Source: Pseudomonas sp. B21-028 (lineage in GTDB: Bacteria > Pseudomonadota > Gammaproteobacteria > Pseudomonadales > Pseudomonadaceae). Taken from it: 64,000 nucleotides of DNA. This document shows positions 26,215 to 35,381 of this stretch, piece after piece. A program made the translations under genes and the position numbers. The stretch spans positions 3,534,001-3,598,000 of the forward strand of contig NZ_CP087184.1 in the NCBI RefSeq assembly GCF_024749045.1, in the 5' to 3' direction. Every line of letters begins with the position of its first letter. Position 1 is the stretch's first letter. Under the pieces are notes generated by a model. It was not told the DNA's origin. It saw nothing but the letters and a program-made list of their open reading frames with translations, and searched no databases.

Positions 26215-27159
26215 TCACTGCACCAGCGGCGAGTCGGCGCCCTGAAGATGAATGCCGCGAATGTCCGCCGCACCGATCAGGGTTTGCAGGTACTGCACCA
26301 GCGCTTTCTGCCAGACGCCCTGCTGCAGCTGGGTGCGGATCGCCGTCGCCACCGCCTCGTAAGGCAACGGCTGGCCGTCGATGCGCTGGTCGATGCTGAT
26401 CACGTGCCAGCCGTAGCGACTCTCCAGCGGTTTGCCGCACAGTCCCGCCGGCAGGGCAAACAACTGCCGCTCCAGCTCAGGCACGGTCTGGCCCTTGCTG
26501 ATCTGCCCCAGCGATCCGCCCTGCTCCTTGGACGGACAAGCCGAATACTTCTGGGCCAGCTCGGCGAAGCTGCCCGGGGCCTGGTCGAGTCTTTCCAGCA
26601 GCAGCCCGGCCTGGACATGCGCGAGGCTGCGCCCCTCGGCGTCGTCCGGCGCGCATTCGAGCAGAATGTGCCGCACCGCCAGCAACGGTGCGCTGTGAAA
26701 GCGCGCCCGGTTGCTTTCGTAGTAACGCAGGCAGGTCGCCTCGTCGCATTGCGGCACCTGCACTTCGCGTTCGAGCAGCAACCGTGTCGCCGCCTCTTCT
26801 TCGTTTTCACCGGCACCGACTTGCAGGGACAAGCCCAGCTCGGCGATGCGCTGCTGGAGCAATTCCCGTATCACCAGGGCCCGCGCCGCCTGATAGACCG
26901 CATCCTCCCGACTCTGCGCCGGGTGATACTGCAGCTCCTGGGCCATCGCCTGCGGGGTGATCGCCACCCCGTTGACGCTGATAATCGGCCATTCCTGTTC
27001 ACTGCTGGCGATCAACTGCGGCGGCGCTTCCTCAACCGCCACCGGCTCGAACTGCACCGCCCCAACGGGCGCGACATCCGCCACGGGCGCCGCCTTTGCT
27101 GAAGATCCACAGCCGCCGCTGCCGCCGTTACCACCACCACATCCGCATCCACTGGCCAT
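26215..27159 (-). CDS. Cytoplasmic parvulin-type peptidyl-prolyl isomerase of the nar operon
   Basis: A 314-residue protein with a C-terminal parvulin domain: [53 protein letters not shown] (cut here by description only) and [12 protein letters not shown]. There is no signal peptide. Instead the chain starts with a Gly/Cys-rich stretch ([19 protein letters not shown]) with four Cys among the first 20 residues, possibly metal-binding. The same gene follows narI in P. aeruginosa, so it may help nitrate reductase fold or mature, in the manner of NifM in nitrogenase. The start is set by AGGAGG. It lies 10 bases after narI. Confidence 0.85.
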   Translation of the reverse strand: MASGCGCGGGNGGSGGCGSSAKAAPVADVAPVGAVQFEPVAVEEAPPQLIASSEQEWPIISVNGVAITPQAMAQELQYHPAQSREDAVYQAARALVIRELLQQRIAELGLSLQVGAGENEEEAATRLLLEREVQVPQCDEATCLRYYESNRARFHSAPLLAVRHILLECAPDDAEGRSLAHVQAGLLLERLDQAPGSFAELAQKYSACPSKEQGGSLGQISKGQTVPELERQLFALPAGLCGKPLESRYGWHVISIDQRIDGQPLPYEAVATAIRTQLQQGVWQKALVQYLQTLIGAADIRGIHLQGADSPLVQ

Positions 27160-27169
27160 GATCGCCTCC

Positions 27170-27850
27170 TCAGAATTTCTGCCGAACGATTTGATAACGC
27201 CGTCCCAGGTACCAGACCGGCGCGCTGACGATGTGCACCAGACGGGTGAACGGGAACAGCACGAACAGGGTCAGGCCCAGCAGCACATGGAGCTTGTAGA
27301 CCAGGCCCACCGGGGCCATCGACGTAGCGGCTTCCACCGGACGCAACAGCACGGTGTTCTGCGCCCAGTCGGCCAGCATCACCATCACCGAACCGTCCAT
27401 GTGGGCGGTGGAGGCAACGATGGTCATCAGCCCCAGCACCAGTTGCACCAGCAAGACCACCAACACCAGAATGTCCGAGGTATTGGACGTAGCGCGCACC
27501 CGCGGGTCGCTCAGGCGCCGGTTGAGCAGCATCAGCAAGCCGATCAGGCCCAGTACGCCGAAGAAGCCGCCGGAAACCATCGCCAACAACTGCTTGTTCT
27601 CGGTGCTCAGCACATGGTGGTAGATCGCCGACGGCGTCAGCAGGCCAACAAAGTGCCCGGCCAACACGAACAGCACGCCGACGTGGAACAGGTTGCTCGC
27701 CACGCGCATGCCGCGCTTGTTCAGCATCTGGCTGGAGCCGGCCTTCCAGGTGTACTGGGACAGGTCAAACCGCGCCCAACTGCCGAGCAGACAAATCGCC
27801 AGGGCGACATAGGGGTAGACCCCGAACAACAACAGATCCCACTTAGACAT
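27170..27850 (-). CDS. narI: Respiratory nitrate reductase gamma subunit NarI (cytochrome b)
   Basis: A 226-residue inner-membrane diheme cytochrome b that takes electrons from ubiquinol and anchors NarGH. Five hydrophobic segments are seen, with His residues in NLFHVGVLFVLAGHFVG and YKLHVLLGLTLFVLFPFTRLVHI in positions expected of heme ligands. Its start overlaps narJ by 8 bases. It is the fourth subunit gene of narGHJI. Confidence 0.95.
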   Translation of the reverse strand: MSKWDLLLFGVYPYVALAICLLGSWARFDLSQYTWKAGSSQMLNKRGMRVASNLFHVGVLFVLAGHFVGLLTPSAIYHHVLSTENKQLLAMVSGGFFGVLGLIGLLMLLNRRLSDPRVRATSNTSDILVLVVLLVQLVLGLMTIVASTAHMDGSVMVMLADWAQNTVLLRPVEAATSMAPVGLVYKLHVLLGLTLFVLFPFTRLVHIVSAPVWYLGRRYQIVRQKF

Positions 27851-28598
27851 TGCCTACCTCCCCGGCCGGCGCAACGGCCCGCCCTTCATGCTGAAAATCC
27901 ACCCAGTGCAACGGCACCGCACTTTCTTCCCGGGCCCTGCCCGGCGCGCTCGGCAGCGAACTGCAACGGTCCTGCTGTTCGGCCTTCATGAAATCCACCG
28001 CCTCTTCCTCCCAGACCCGGTCCAGGGCTTCGAGGGAGTCGTCCCGTGGCTCGGCCTTCACTTGCTCCCGCAGCTCGGCTACCGCGCCCTGGGGTTCGGC
28101 GCCGGCGATTTGCAGCAACGCCCGGAAGCAACTGGCGTAGGCGCTTTCACGCTCATCCAGACGCGCGGCGAGCAAGGCCAACAGGTGCGCGACATCCGCC
28201 AGGCCCTCGCGGGCCTCGAGGTCTTCGCGGGTGGAGAGAAACTCCAGATACAACGGGATGTAGTCCGGCAGCTCCTTGACGCCGATGGCGAAGCCGGCCG
28301 CTTCGTACTGGGCCATCATGTCCACCATGGCCTGGCCCCGGTCGCGGGACTCGCCATGGACATGTTCGAACAGCAACAGCGACAGCGAACGGCCGCGGCC
28401 GAACAACGCGCCGTAGTGCTCCTGGCCGTCCATCAGATCCTTGGCGCAGATCACCTCCAGCAATTCGAACAACCCGGCGCGCTGGTTGGGGCTGATTTCC
28501 CGCGCCTGGAGAATCGCTTGCTCCAGCTCGTCACGACCGGCCACCAGGGTCTCGGTCGGGTAGTCGAGCAGCAACGAAATCACCTTGAGAATGCGCAT
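27843..28598 (-). CDS. narJ: Nitrate reductase assembly chaperone NarJ
   Basis: A 251-residue TorD/DmsD-fold chaperone that helps insert the molybdenum cofactor into NarG; it is not part of the final enzyme. MRILKVISLLLDYPTETL at the N terminus and LFEHVHGESRDRGQAMVDM are typical NarJ landmarks. Two ATGs compete. I chose 28598, since GGGAGGA lies 6 bases upstream; the ATG at 28604 overlaps the narH stop but touches the ribosome-binding site. The C-terminal third is long and rich in charged residues. Confidence 0.93.
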   Translation of the reverse strand: MRILKVISLLLDYPTETLVAGRDELEQAILQAREISPNQRAGLFELLEVICAKDLMDGQEHYGALFGRGRSLSLLLFEHVHGESRDRGQAMVDMMAQYEAAGFAIGVKELPDYIPLYLEFLSTREDLEAREGLADVAHLLALLAARLDERESAYASCFRALLQIAGAEPQGAVAELREQVKAEPRDDSLEALDRVWEEEAVDFMKAEQQDRCSSLPSAPGRAREESAVPLHWVDFQHEGRAVAPAGEVGNV

Positions 28599-28600
28599 GT

Positions 28601-30139
28601 TCATTCCTCCCACAACTGCACGGTCTTGATCACGTCACGACGGTTGGCTTTCTTGCCGCCGAACATGTTGGTGTCGGAACTGCCGCTGCAACCGCTGCCG
28701 AAGCTGAAGCCGCACCCGGAGCGCTCGGCGAACGCGTCGCTCATGGCGTCTTCGCGGTGAGCACTCGGCACGACGAAACGGTCTTCGTAGTTGGCGATGG
28801 CCAGGTAGCGGTACATCTCGTCGACCTGGTTCACGCTCAAGCCGACATCGGCCAGCACTTGCAGGTCTTTCACGCCGTCCACCTGTTCGGAACGCTTGTA
28901 GGCACGCATTGCCAGCAGGCGCTTGAGGGCCAGCTTGACGGGCTTTTCATCGCCGGCGGTCAGCAGGTTGGCCAGGTAGCGCAGCGGAATGCGCAGGCTG
29001 TCGACGTCCGGGATCACCCCGTTCATGCCCACGGTGCCGGCGGCGGCAGCGTTCTGGATCGGCGACAGTGGCGGCACGTACCAGACCATCGGCAAGGTGC
29101 GGTATTCCGGGTGCAGCGGCAGTGCGAGTTTCCAGTCCACGGCCATCTTGTAGACCGGCGAGCGCTGTGCCGAGTCGATCACCGACTGCGGCACGCCATC
29201 GGCCAGGGCCTGACGAATCACCGCCGGGTCGTTCGGGTCGAGGAAGATCTCCAGTTGCTTCTCGTACAGGTCCTGTTCGTTGGCGGTGCTCGCCACTTCA
29301 CTGATGCGGTCGGCGTCATACAGCAGCACGCCGAGGTAGCGAATCCGGCCGACGCAGGTTTCCGCACAGACCGTTGGCATCCCGGCTTCGATGCGCGGAT
29401 AGCAGAAGATGCACTTTTCCGACTTGCCGCTCTTCCAGTTGAAGTAGATCTTCTTGTACGGGCAGCCGCTGATGCACATGCGCCAGCCGCGACATTTTTC
29501 CTGGTCGATCAGGACGATGCCGTCCTCTTCGCGCTTGTAGATCGCGCCGCTCGGGCACGACGCCGCGCACGCAGGGTTCAGGCAGTGCTCGCACAGGCGC
29601 GGCAGGTACATCATGAAAGTGTTTTCGTACTCGCCGTAAATGTCCGCCTGGATCTTGTCGAAATTCTTGTCCTTGCGCCGCTTGGCGAACTCGGTGCCGA
29701 GGATTTCCTCCCAGTTCGGGCCCCACTCGATCTTCTCCATGCGCTTGCCGGAGACCAGCGAGCGCGGCCGCGCGGTGGGCTGGTGCTCACCCAGGGGCGC
29801 GGTGTGCAGGTGCTGGTAGTCGAAGTCGAACGGTTCGTAGTAGTCGTCCAGGCCCGGCAGGTCCGGGTTGGCGAAGATGTTCGCCAACACGCGGAACTTG
29901 CCGCCGATGCGCGGGTTGATCGAGCCGTCGGCATTGCGCACCCAGCCGCCCTTCCACTTGTCCTGGTTTTCCCATTCCTTGGGATAGCCGATGCCGGGCT
30001 TGGTCTCGACGTTGTTGAACCAGGCGTATTCCATGCCTTCACGGCTGGTCCAGACGTTCTTGCAGGTGATCGAACAGGTGTGGCAACCGATGCATTTGTC
30101 CAGGTTCAGGACCATGCCGATCTGTGAACGAATCTTCAT
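28601..30139 (-). CDS. narH: Nitrate reductase beta subunit NarH
   Basis: A 512-residue cytoplasmic iron-sulfur subunit that carries electrons from NarI to NarG. Four Cys clusters are visible: CIGCHTCSITC near residue 16, CEHCLNPACAASCP, CRGWRMCISGCP (Trp in place of one Cys, the usual [3Fe-4S] site) and CIFCYPRI ... CAETCVGRIRYLG. The ATG at 30139 has GAGGAG at 7 bases and is 10 bases after narG; a long upstream frame inside narG is only a shadow. Confidence 0.96.
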   Translation of the reverse strand: MKIRSQIGMVLNLDKCIGCHTCSITCKNVWTSREGMEYAWFNNVETKPGIGYPKEWENQDKWKGGWVRNADGSINPRIGGKFRVLANIFANPDLPGLDDYYEPFDFDYQHLHTAPLGEHQPTARPRSLVSGKRMEKIEWGPNWEEILGTEFAKRRKDKNFDKIQADIYGEYENTFMMYLPRLCEHCLNPACAASCPSGAIYKREEDGIVLIDQEKCRGWRMCISGCPYKKIYFNWKSGKSEKCIFCYPRIEAGMPTVCAETCVGRIRYLGVLLYDADRISEVASTANEQDLYEKQLEIFLDPNDPAVIRQALADGVPQSVIDSAQRSPVYKMAVDWKLALPLHPEYRTLPMVWYVPPLSPIQNAAAAGTVGMNGVIPDVDSLRIPLRYLANLLTAGDEKPVKLALKRLLAMRAYKRSEQVDGVKDLQVLADVGLSVNQVDEMYRYLAIANYEDRFVVPSAHREDAMSDAFAERSGCGFSFGSGCSGSSDTNMFGGKKANRRDVIKTVQLWEE

Positions 30140-30149
30140 TTCAATCTCC

Positions 30150-33100
30150 TCAATCCAGCTCAGTCGGCAGGGGACGCGGCAGGTCATCGCCGCTGGAACC
30201 GTCGAGCCAGTCGACCTTGGCCATCTTGCGCACCACGACGAATTCGTCGCGGTTGCAGCCGACCGTGCCGTAATAGTTGAAGCCGTAGGCCTGCTGGGCG
30301 TAGCCACCGATCATGTGGGTGGGCTTGAGCACCACGCGGGTCACCGAGTTGTGGTGGCCACCACGGGTCTTGGTGGTTTCCGAACCGGGCACGTTCACGA
30401 TCCGTTCCTGGGCGTGGTACATCATCACCATGCCCTCCTTGACCCGCTGGCTGACCACCGCCCGGGCGGTCAGCGCGCCGTTGGCGTTGAAGCACTCGAC
30501 CCAATCGTTGTCCTCGATGCCGGCGCGCCGGGCGTCGATCTCGGAGAGCCAGATGATCGGCCCGCCACGGCTCAAGGTGAGCATCAACAGGTTGTCGGTG
30601 TAGGTGCTGTGGATGCCCCACTTCTGGTGCGGCGTGATCCAGTTGAGGACGATCTCGGGCTCACCGTTGCTGCGCTTGCCCTTCACCCCTTCGATGGTCC
30701 GGGTGTTGACCGGTGGCCGGTAACTCATCAGCTGTTCGCCGAACGCCTGCATCCACGGGTGATCCTGGTAGAACTGCTGGCGGCCGGTGATGGTGCGCCA
30801 GGGGATCGACTCGTGAACGTTGGTGTAGCCGGCGTTGTAGCTCACGTGATCGTCTTCCAGGCCGGACCAGGTCGGGCTGGAAATGATCTTGCGCGGCTGG
30901 GCCTGGATGTCGCGGAAGCGGATCGCTTCGTGTTCCTTGGATACGGCCAGGTGGCTGTGGTCGATGCCGGTGAATTCCGACAGCGCCGCCCAGGCCTTGA
31001 CCGCGACGTGGCCGTTGGTTTCCGGGGCCAGAGACAGGATCACTTCGGCGGCGTCGATGGCGCTGTCGATTTTTGGCCGGCCCTGGCTGATGCCGGCGTC
31101 CACTTCGTGGTGGTTCAGCTCACCGAGGAATTTCACTTCGGTGTCAGTGTTCCAGTTGATGCCCTTGCCGCCGTTGCCGAGCTTCTCGAGCATCGGGCCC
31201 AGGGAGGTGAATTGCTTGTAGATGTTCGGGTAGTCGCGCTCCACCACTTGCAGGTTCGGGGCGTTCTTGCCCGGTTGCGGCGCCACCCCGGCGGTTTTCC
31301 AGTCGGTGCCGCCAAACGGCTGGGCCAGCTCGCCGACGCTGTCGTGCATCAACGGGACGGTGACCAGGTCCTTCTCGACACCCAGGTGTCCGACCGACAT
31401 GGCCGAGAACGCCTTGGCAATGCCCTTGTAGATTTCCCAGTCCGAACGCGACTCCCAGGCCGGGTCGATCGCCGCCGACAACGGGTGGATGAAGGGGTGC
31501 ATGTCCGAGGTGTTCATGTCGTCTTTTTCGTACCAGGTAGCGGTCGGCAAGACGATGTCGGAGTACACGCAGGTCGAGGACATGCGGAAGTCCAGGGTGG
31601 TCACCAGGTCGAGTTTGCCGATGGCGCCCTCGTCGACCCATTCGGCCTCGGTCGGCTTGCAGTCGCCGACCTGGCCGATGTCTTCGTTCATCACGCCGTT
31701 CCTGGTGCCGAGCAGGTACTTGAGCATGTACTCGTGGCCCTTGCCCGAAGAACCCAACAGGTTGGAGCGCCAGATGAACATGTTGCGCGGGAAGTTCACC
31801 GGGTTGTCGGGCTGTTCACAGGCAAAGCGCAGCGACCCGTCCTGCCAGGACTTGACCACGTAGTCCTTGGGCTCCATGCCCGCGGCGGCGGCGTCGCGGC
31901 AAATGTGCAATGGGTTGGTGTTGAGCTGCGGCGCGCTGGGCAGCCAGCCGGCGCGTTCGGCGCGGATGTTGTAGTCCAGGGCGTGCTCGGGGAACTGCGA
32001 CTTGTCTGCCAGGGGCGAGAGCACGTCGTGCATGCTCATCTTCTCGTGGCGCCATTGCGAGCTGTGGCCGTAGAAGAAACTGGTGCCGTTCATCTGCCGC
32101 GCAGGACGGTTCCAGTCCAGGCCGAAGGCCAGGGGCAACCAGCCGCACTGCGGGCGGAGTTTTTCCTGGCCGACATAGTGAGCCCAGCCGCCGCCAGTCT
32201 GGCCGATGCAACCGCAGAGCATGAGCATGTTGATCAGCCCGCGGTAGTTCATGTCCATGTGGTACCAGTGGTTCATCGCCGCACCGACGATGATCATCGA
32301 GCGGCCACGGGTCTTGTCGGCGTTGTCGGCGAATTCGCGGGCGATCTGGATCGCCTTCTCGCGGCTGACACCGGTGATCTGCTCCTGCCAGGCCGGCGTG
32401 CCAGGCACCGAGGCGTCGTCGTAGTCCTTGGCCACGTTGGCGCCGCCCAGGCCACGGTCGATCGCCAGGTTGGCCGCCGACAGGTCGAACACGGTGGCGA
32501 CTTTCGCCACGCTGCCGTCGGCCAGCACCACGCTGTGCACCGGTACCCGACGGAACTGCACCGCGTCACCGGCCACGTGCTGGAAGTGCTCCTGGGTTTC
32601 GCCGGCGAAGTACGGGAAAGCCACTTCGGCCACATCGCCGCCGATCAGGCTCAGCTTGAGGTCGATCTCACGCCCCTCGCCGCCTTCACGGGGCAGGATG
32701 TTCCACTTGCCCTTCTCACCCCAGCGATAGCCGATGGAGCCTTGGGGCGAGACCAGTTCGCCGGCCGCATCGAGGGCGATGGTTTTCCACTCGGGGTTGT
32801 TGTCCTGGCCGAGGTTATCGGTGAGGTCGCCGGCCCGCAGGAAACGGTCCGGCTGGTAGCCCGCGCCCGGCGCCGTGCCGAGCATCGGTTTGAGCATCAC
32901 CAGCACCGGCAGGTCGGTGTAGCGCTTGGCGTAGTCGGTGAAATAGGCGCTGGGCCTGTCCAGGTGAAATTCCTTGAAGATCACATGGTTGAACGCCTGG
33001 GCCAGCGCGGCATCGGTGCCCTGCTTAGGGTTGAGCCACAGGTCGGTGAGCTTGGCGACTTCCGAATAGTCCGGGGTGATTGCCACGGTCTTGGTGCCCT

Positions 33101-33917
33101 TGTAGCGCACCTCGGTAAAGAAGTGCGCGTCGGGGGTACGGGTCTGCGGGACGTTGGAGCCCCAGGCAATGATGTAGTTGGAGTTGTACCAGTCGGCCGA
33201 TTCCGGCACGTCGGTCTGCTCGCCCCAGACCATCGGCGAGGCCGGTGGCAAGTCGCAGTACCAGTCGTAGAAGCTCAGGCACACGCCACCGATCAGCGAC
33301 AGGTAGCGAGCGCCGGCGGCGTAGCTGACCATCGACATGGCCGGGATCGGCGAGAAGCCCACCACCCGGTCAGGGCCGTGTTGCTTGACGGTATAGACGT
33401 TGGCGGCGGCGATGATTTCGTTGACTTCTTCCCAGTTGGAACGGATGAAGCCGCCCATGCCGCGCTTGCTTTTATACGAGTCGGCCTTGGCCTTGTTCTC
33501 GACGATGCTGGCCCAGGCTTCCACCGGCGGCAGGGTTTGCCGGGCATCACGCCACAGCTTGAGCAATGGCTTGCGCACCTTCGGGTACTTGAGCCGGTTG
33601 GCGCTGTAGATGTACCAGCTGTAGCTGGCGCCACGAGGGCAGCCGCGTGGCTCGTGGTTGGGCAGGTCGTTGCGGGTGCGCGGGTAGTCGGTCTGCTGGG
33701 TTTCCCAGGTGATCAGGCCGTTCTTGACGTAGATTTTCCACGAGCACGAGCCGGTGCAGTTCACCCCATGGGTGGAGCGCACGATCTTGTCGTACTGCCA
33801 GCGGGAACGGTAGACGTTCTCCCAGTCCCGGGACTCCTTGCGAGTCTCGCCATGCCCCTCGGAAAACTCGCCTTGCTTGCGGTTGAAGAACCGCAGTTGA
33901 TCCAGTAAATGACTCAC
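30150..33917 (-). CDS. narG: Nitrate reductase alpha subunit NarG
   Basis: A 1255-residue molybdenum enzyme that reduces nitrate to nitrite on the cytoplasmic face. HGVNCTGSCSWK near residue 50 holds the His and Cys of the FS0 cluster, CPRGASYSWYIYSANR follows, and SFYDWYCDLPPASP carries the Asp ligand of molybdenum. The start codon is GTG with AGAGGA upstream. The remnant twin-Arg-like sequence typical of NarG is only weakly visible at the N terminus. It is followed closely by narH, narJ and narI and preceded by narK2 with a 66-base gap. Confidence 0.97.
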   Translation of the reverse strand: MSHLLDQLRFFNRKQGEFSEGHGETRKESRDWENVYRSRWQYDKIVRSTHGVNCTGSCSWKIYVKNGLITWETQQTDYPRTRNDLPNHEPRGCPRGASYSWYIYSANRLKYPKVRKPLLKLWRDARQTLPPVEAWASIVENKAKADSYKSKRGMGGFIRSNWEEVNEIIAAANVYTVKQHGPDRVVGFSPIPAMSMVSYAAGARYLSLIGGVCLSFYDWYCDLPPASPMVWGEQTDVPESADWYNSNYIIAWGSNVPQTRTPDAHFFTEVRYKGTKTVAITPDYSEVAKLTDLWLNPKQGTDAALAQAFNHVIFKEFHLDRPSAYFTDYAKRYTDLPVLVMLKPMLGTAPGAGYQPDRFLRAGDLTDNLGQDNNPEWKTIALDAAGELVSPQGSIGYRWGEKGKWNILPREGGEGREIDLKLSLIGGDVAEVAFPYFAGETQEHFQHVAGDAVQFRRVPVHSVVLADGSVAKVATVFDLSAANLAIDRGLGGANVAKDYDDASVPGTPAWQEQITGVSREKAIQIAREFADNADKTRGRSMIIVGAAMNHWYHMDMNYRGLINMLMLCGCIGQTGGGWAHYVGQEKLRPQCGWLPLAFGLDWNRPARQMNGTSFFYGHSSQWRHEKMSMHDVLSPLADKSQFPEHALDYNIRAERAGWLPSAPQLNTNPLHICRDAAAAGMEPKDYVVKSWQDGSLRFACEQPDNPVNFPRNMFIWRSNLLGSSGKGHEYMLKYLLGTRNGVMNEDIGQVGDCKPTEAEWVDEGAIGKLDLVTTLDFRMSSTCVYSDIVLPTATWYEKDDMNTSDMHPFIHPLSAAIDPAWESRSDWEIYKGIAKAFSAMSVGHLGVEKDLVTVPLMHDSVGELAQPFGGTDWKTAGVAPQPGKNAPNLQVVERDYPNIYKQFTSLGPMLEKLGNGGKGINWNTDTEVKFLGELNHHEVDAGISQGRPKIDSAIDAAEVILSLAPETNGHVAVKAWAALSEFTGIDHSHLAVSKEHEAIRFRDIQAQPRKIISSPTWSGLEDDHVSYNAGYTNVHESIPWRTITGRQQFYQDHPWMQAFGEQLMSYRPPVNTRTIEGVKGKRSNGEPEIVLNWITPHQKWGIHSTYTDNLLMLTLSRGGPIIWLSEIDARRAGIEDNDWVECFNANGALTARAVVSQRVKEGMVMMYHAQERIVNVPGSETTKTRGGHHNSVTRVVLKPTHMIGGYAQQAYGFNYYGTVGCNRDEFVVVRKMAKVDWLDGSSGDDLPRPLPTELD

Positions 33918-33983
33918 AGTGTCTTTCCTCTCAGGCTTGCTTCACGGGGTCTGCGCCCCGCCCACGCAACAGGTAATTTCGAA

Positions 33984-35381
33984 TCAGCAAGGTGTCGCGG
34001 CGCCCTTGCGCGCATACCACCACCAGGTCACCACGATGCAGCTCAGGTAGAAGCCGACGAACATGTAGAAGGCCATCTCCGGGCCGCCGGTCAGGGCCAT
34101 CGAAGTGCCGAAGGATTTGGGAATGAAGAACGCGCCGAACGCGCCCATGGCCGAGCTGAAACCCAGCACCGCGGCCGATTCCTTGCCGGCGTTCTTGAGC
34201 GCTTGCTCACGCTGCTCGGGCTTTTTGCCCAGGGCGGCTTTTTCGTGAAGGGTGCGGAAGATCACCGGGATCATGCGGAAGGTGGAACCGTTGCCCACCC
34301 CGGTGGTGATAAACAGCAACATGAACATTCCCAGGAAACCGTAGAAACTCCCGCCCTGGCCGCCTTGCGGCAGGAAGTGCAGGACACCGAACACCATCGC
34401 GATCATCAGCACGAAGTTCCACAGGGTGACTTTCGCGCCACCGAGCTTGTCCGCCAGCCAGCCGCCCAATGGCCGCACCAGGGCACCCACCAGGGGGCCG
34501 AGGAAGGCAAACTTGAGGGCGATGACGTCCGGGAACGAGGTCTTGATCAACAGTGGAAACGCGGCGGAGAAACCGATGAACGAGCCGAACGTGGCCAGGT
34601 ACAACCAGCACATCAGCCAGTTGTGCTTGCGCTTGAAAATCACCGCTTGCTCGCTGAACGACGCACGGGCACTGGACAGATCGTTCATGCCGAACCAGGC
34701 AATCAGGGTCACGGCGAGGATGAACGGCACCCAGATGAACCCGGCGTTCTGCAACCACAGCGTGTTGCCATCGGCCAACACCTGCGGCTGGCCGCCCATG
34801 AAGCCGAACACTCCGAAGGAAATCACCAGCGGCACACAGAACTGCATCACCGACACGCCGAGGTTGCCCAGGCCGGCGTTCAGGCCCAGAGCGGTGCCCT
34901 GCTGGGACTTGGGATAGAAGAAGCTGATGTTGGACATGCTCGAGGCGAAGTTGCCGCCACCAAAGCCGCAGAGCAGTGCGATCAGCACGAACACGCTGTA
35001 GGGCGTGGCCGGATCCTGCACGGCGAAGCCCATCCACAGCGCGGGCACCAACAGCGAGGCGGTGCTCAGGGCCGTCCAGCGGCGTCCGCCGAAGATCGGC
35101 ACCATGAACGAGTAAAACACTCGCAAGGTCGCGCCGGACAGTCCCGGCAGTGCCGCCAGCCAGAACAACTGGTCGGTACTGAAGCTGAAACCGATGGCGT
35201 TCAGGCGCACGATCACCGTGCTCCAGACCATCCACACCGCGAAGGCCAGCAGCAGCGCCGGGATCGAGATCCACAGGTTGCGCCGTGCGGTCTGTTTGCC
35301 ACTGCGACCCCAGAAGGCCGGGTCTTCCGGGCGCCAGTCATGAATGACCGGGCCTTTGTCAGGCGTTTGCAGAACGGACAT
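33984..35381 (-). CDS. narK2: Nitrate/nitrite transporter NarK2 type
   Basis: A 465-residue major facilitator protein of the nitrate/nitrite porter family. The two nitrate signatures are visible: GFGGGNFASSMSNISFFYP in the first half and GVGNGSTFRMIPVIFR in the second. The larger size and the long first loop resemble NarK2 / E. coli NarK, a nitrate/nitrite antiporter. The ATG at 35381 has AAGGAG 7 bases upstream. It overlaps the end of narK1 by 23 bases, an arrangement known from other pseudomonads. Confidence 0.93.
   Translation of the reverse strand: MSVLQTPDKGPVIHDWRPEDPAFWGRSGKQTARRNLWISIPALLLAFAVWMVWSTVIVRLNAIGFSFSTDQLFWLAALPGLSGATLRVFYSFMVPIFGGRRWTALSTASLLVPALWMGFAVQDPATPYSVFVLIALLCGFGGGNFASSMSNISFFYPKSQQGTALGLNAGLGNLGVSVMQFCVPLVISFGVFGFMGGQPQVLADGNTLWLQNAGFIWVPFILAVTLIAWFGMNDLSSARASFSEQAVIFKRKHNWLMCWLYLATFGSFIGFSAAFPLLIKTSFPDVIALKFAFLGPLVGALVRPLGGWLADKLGGAKVTLWNFVLMIAMVFGVLHFLPQGGQGGSFYGFLGMFMLLFITTGVGNGSTFRMIPVIFRTLHEKAALGKKPEQREQALKNAGKESAAVLGFSSAMGAFGAFFIPKSFGTSMALTGGPEMAFYMFVGFYLSCIVVTWWWYARKGAATPC

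Noticed and set aside
28602..28604. narJ start at 28604, overlapping the narH stop as ATGA
   Set aside because: The GGGAGGA sequence touches this ATG; the next in-frame ATG at 28598 has proper spacing and fits the family's N terminus.
29991..33908. Open frame of about 1300 codons opposite narG and narH
   Set aside because: Same reasoning: an antisense shadow of strongly codon-biased, well-identified genes.
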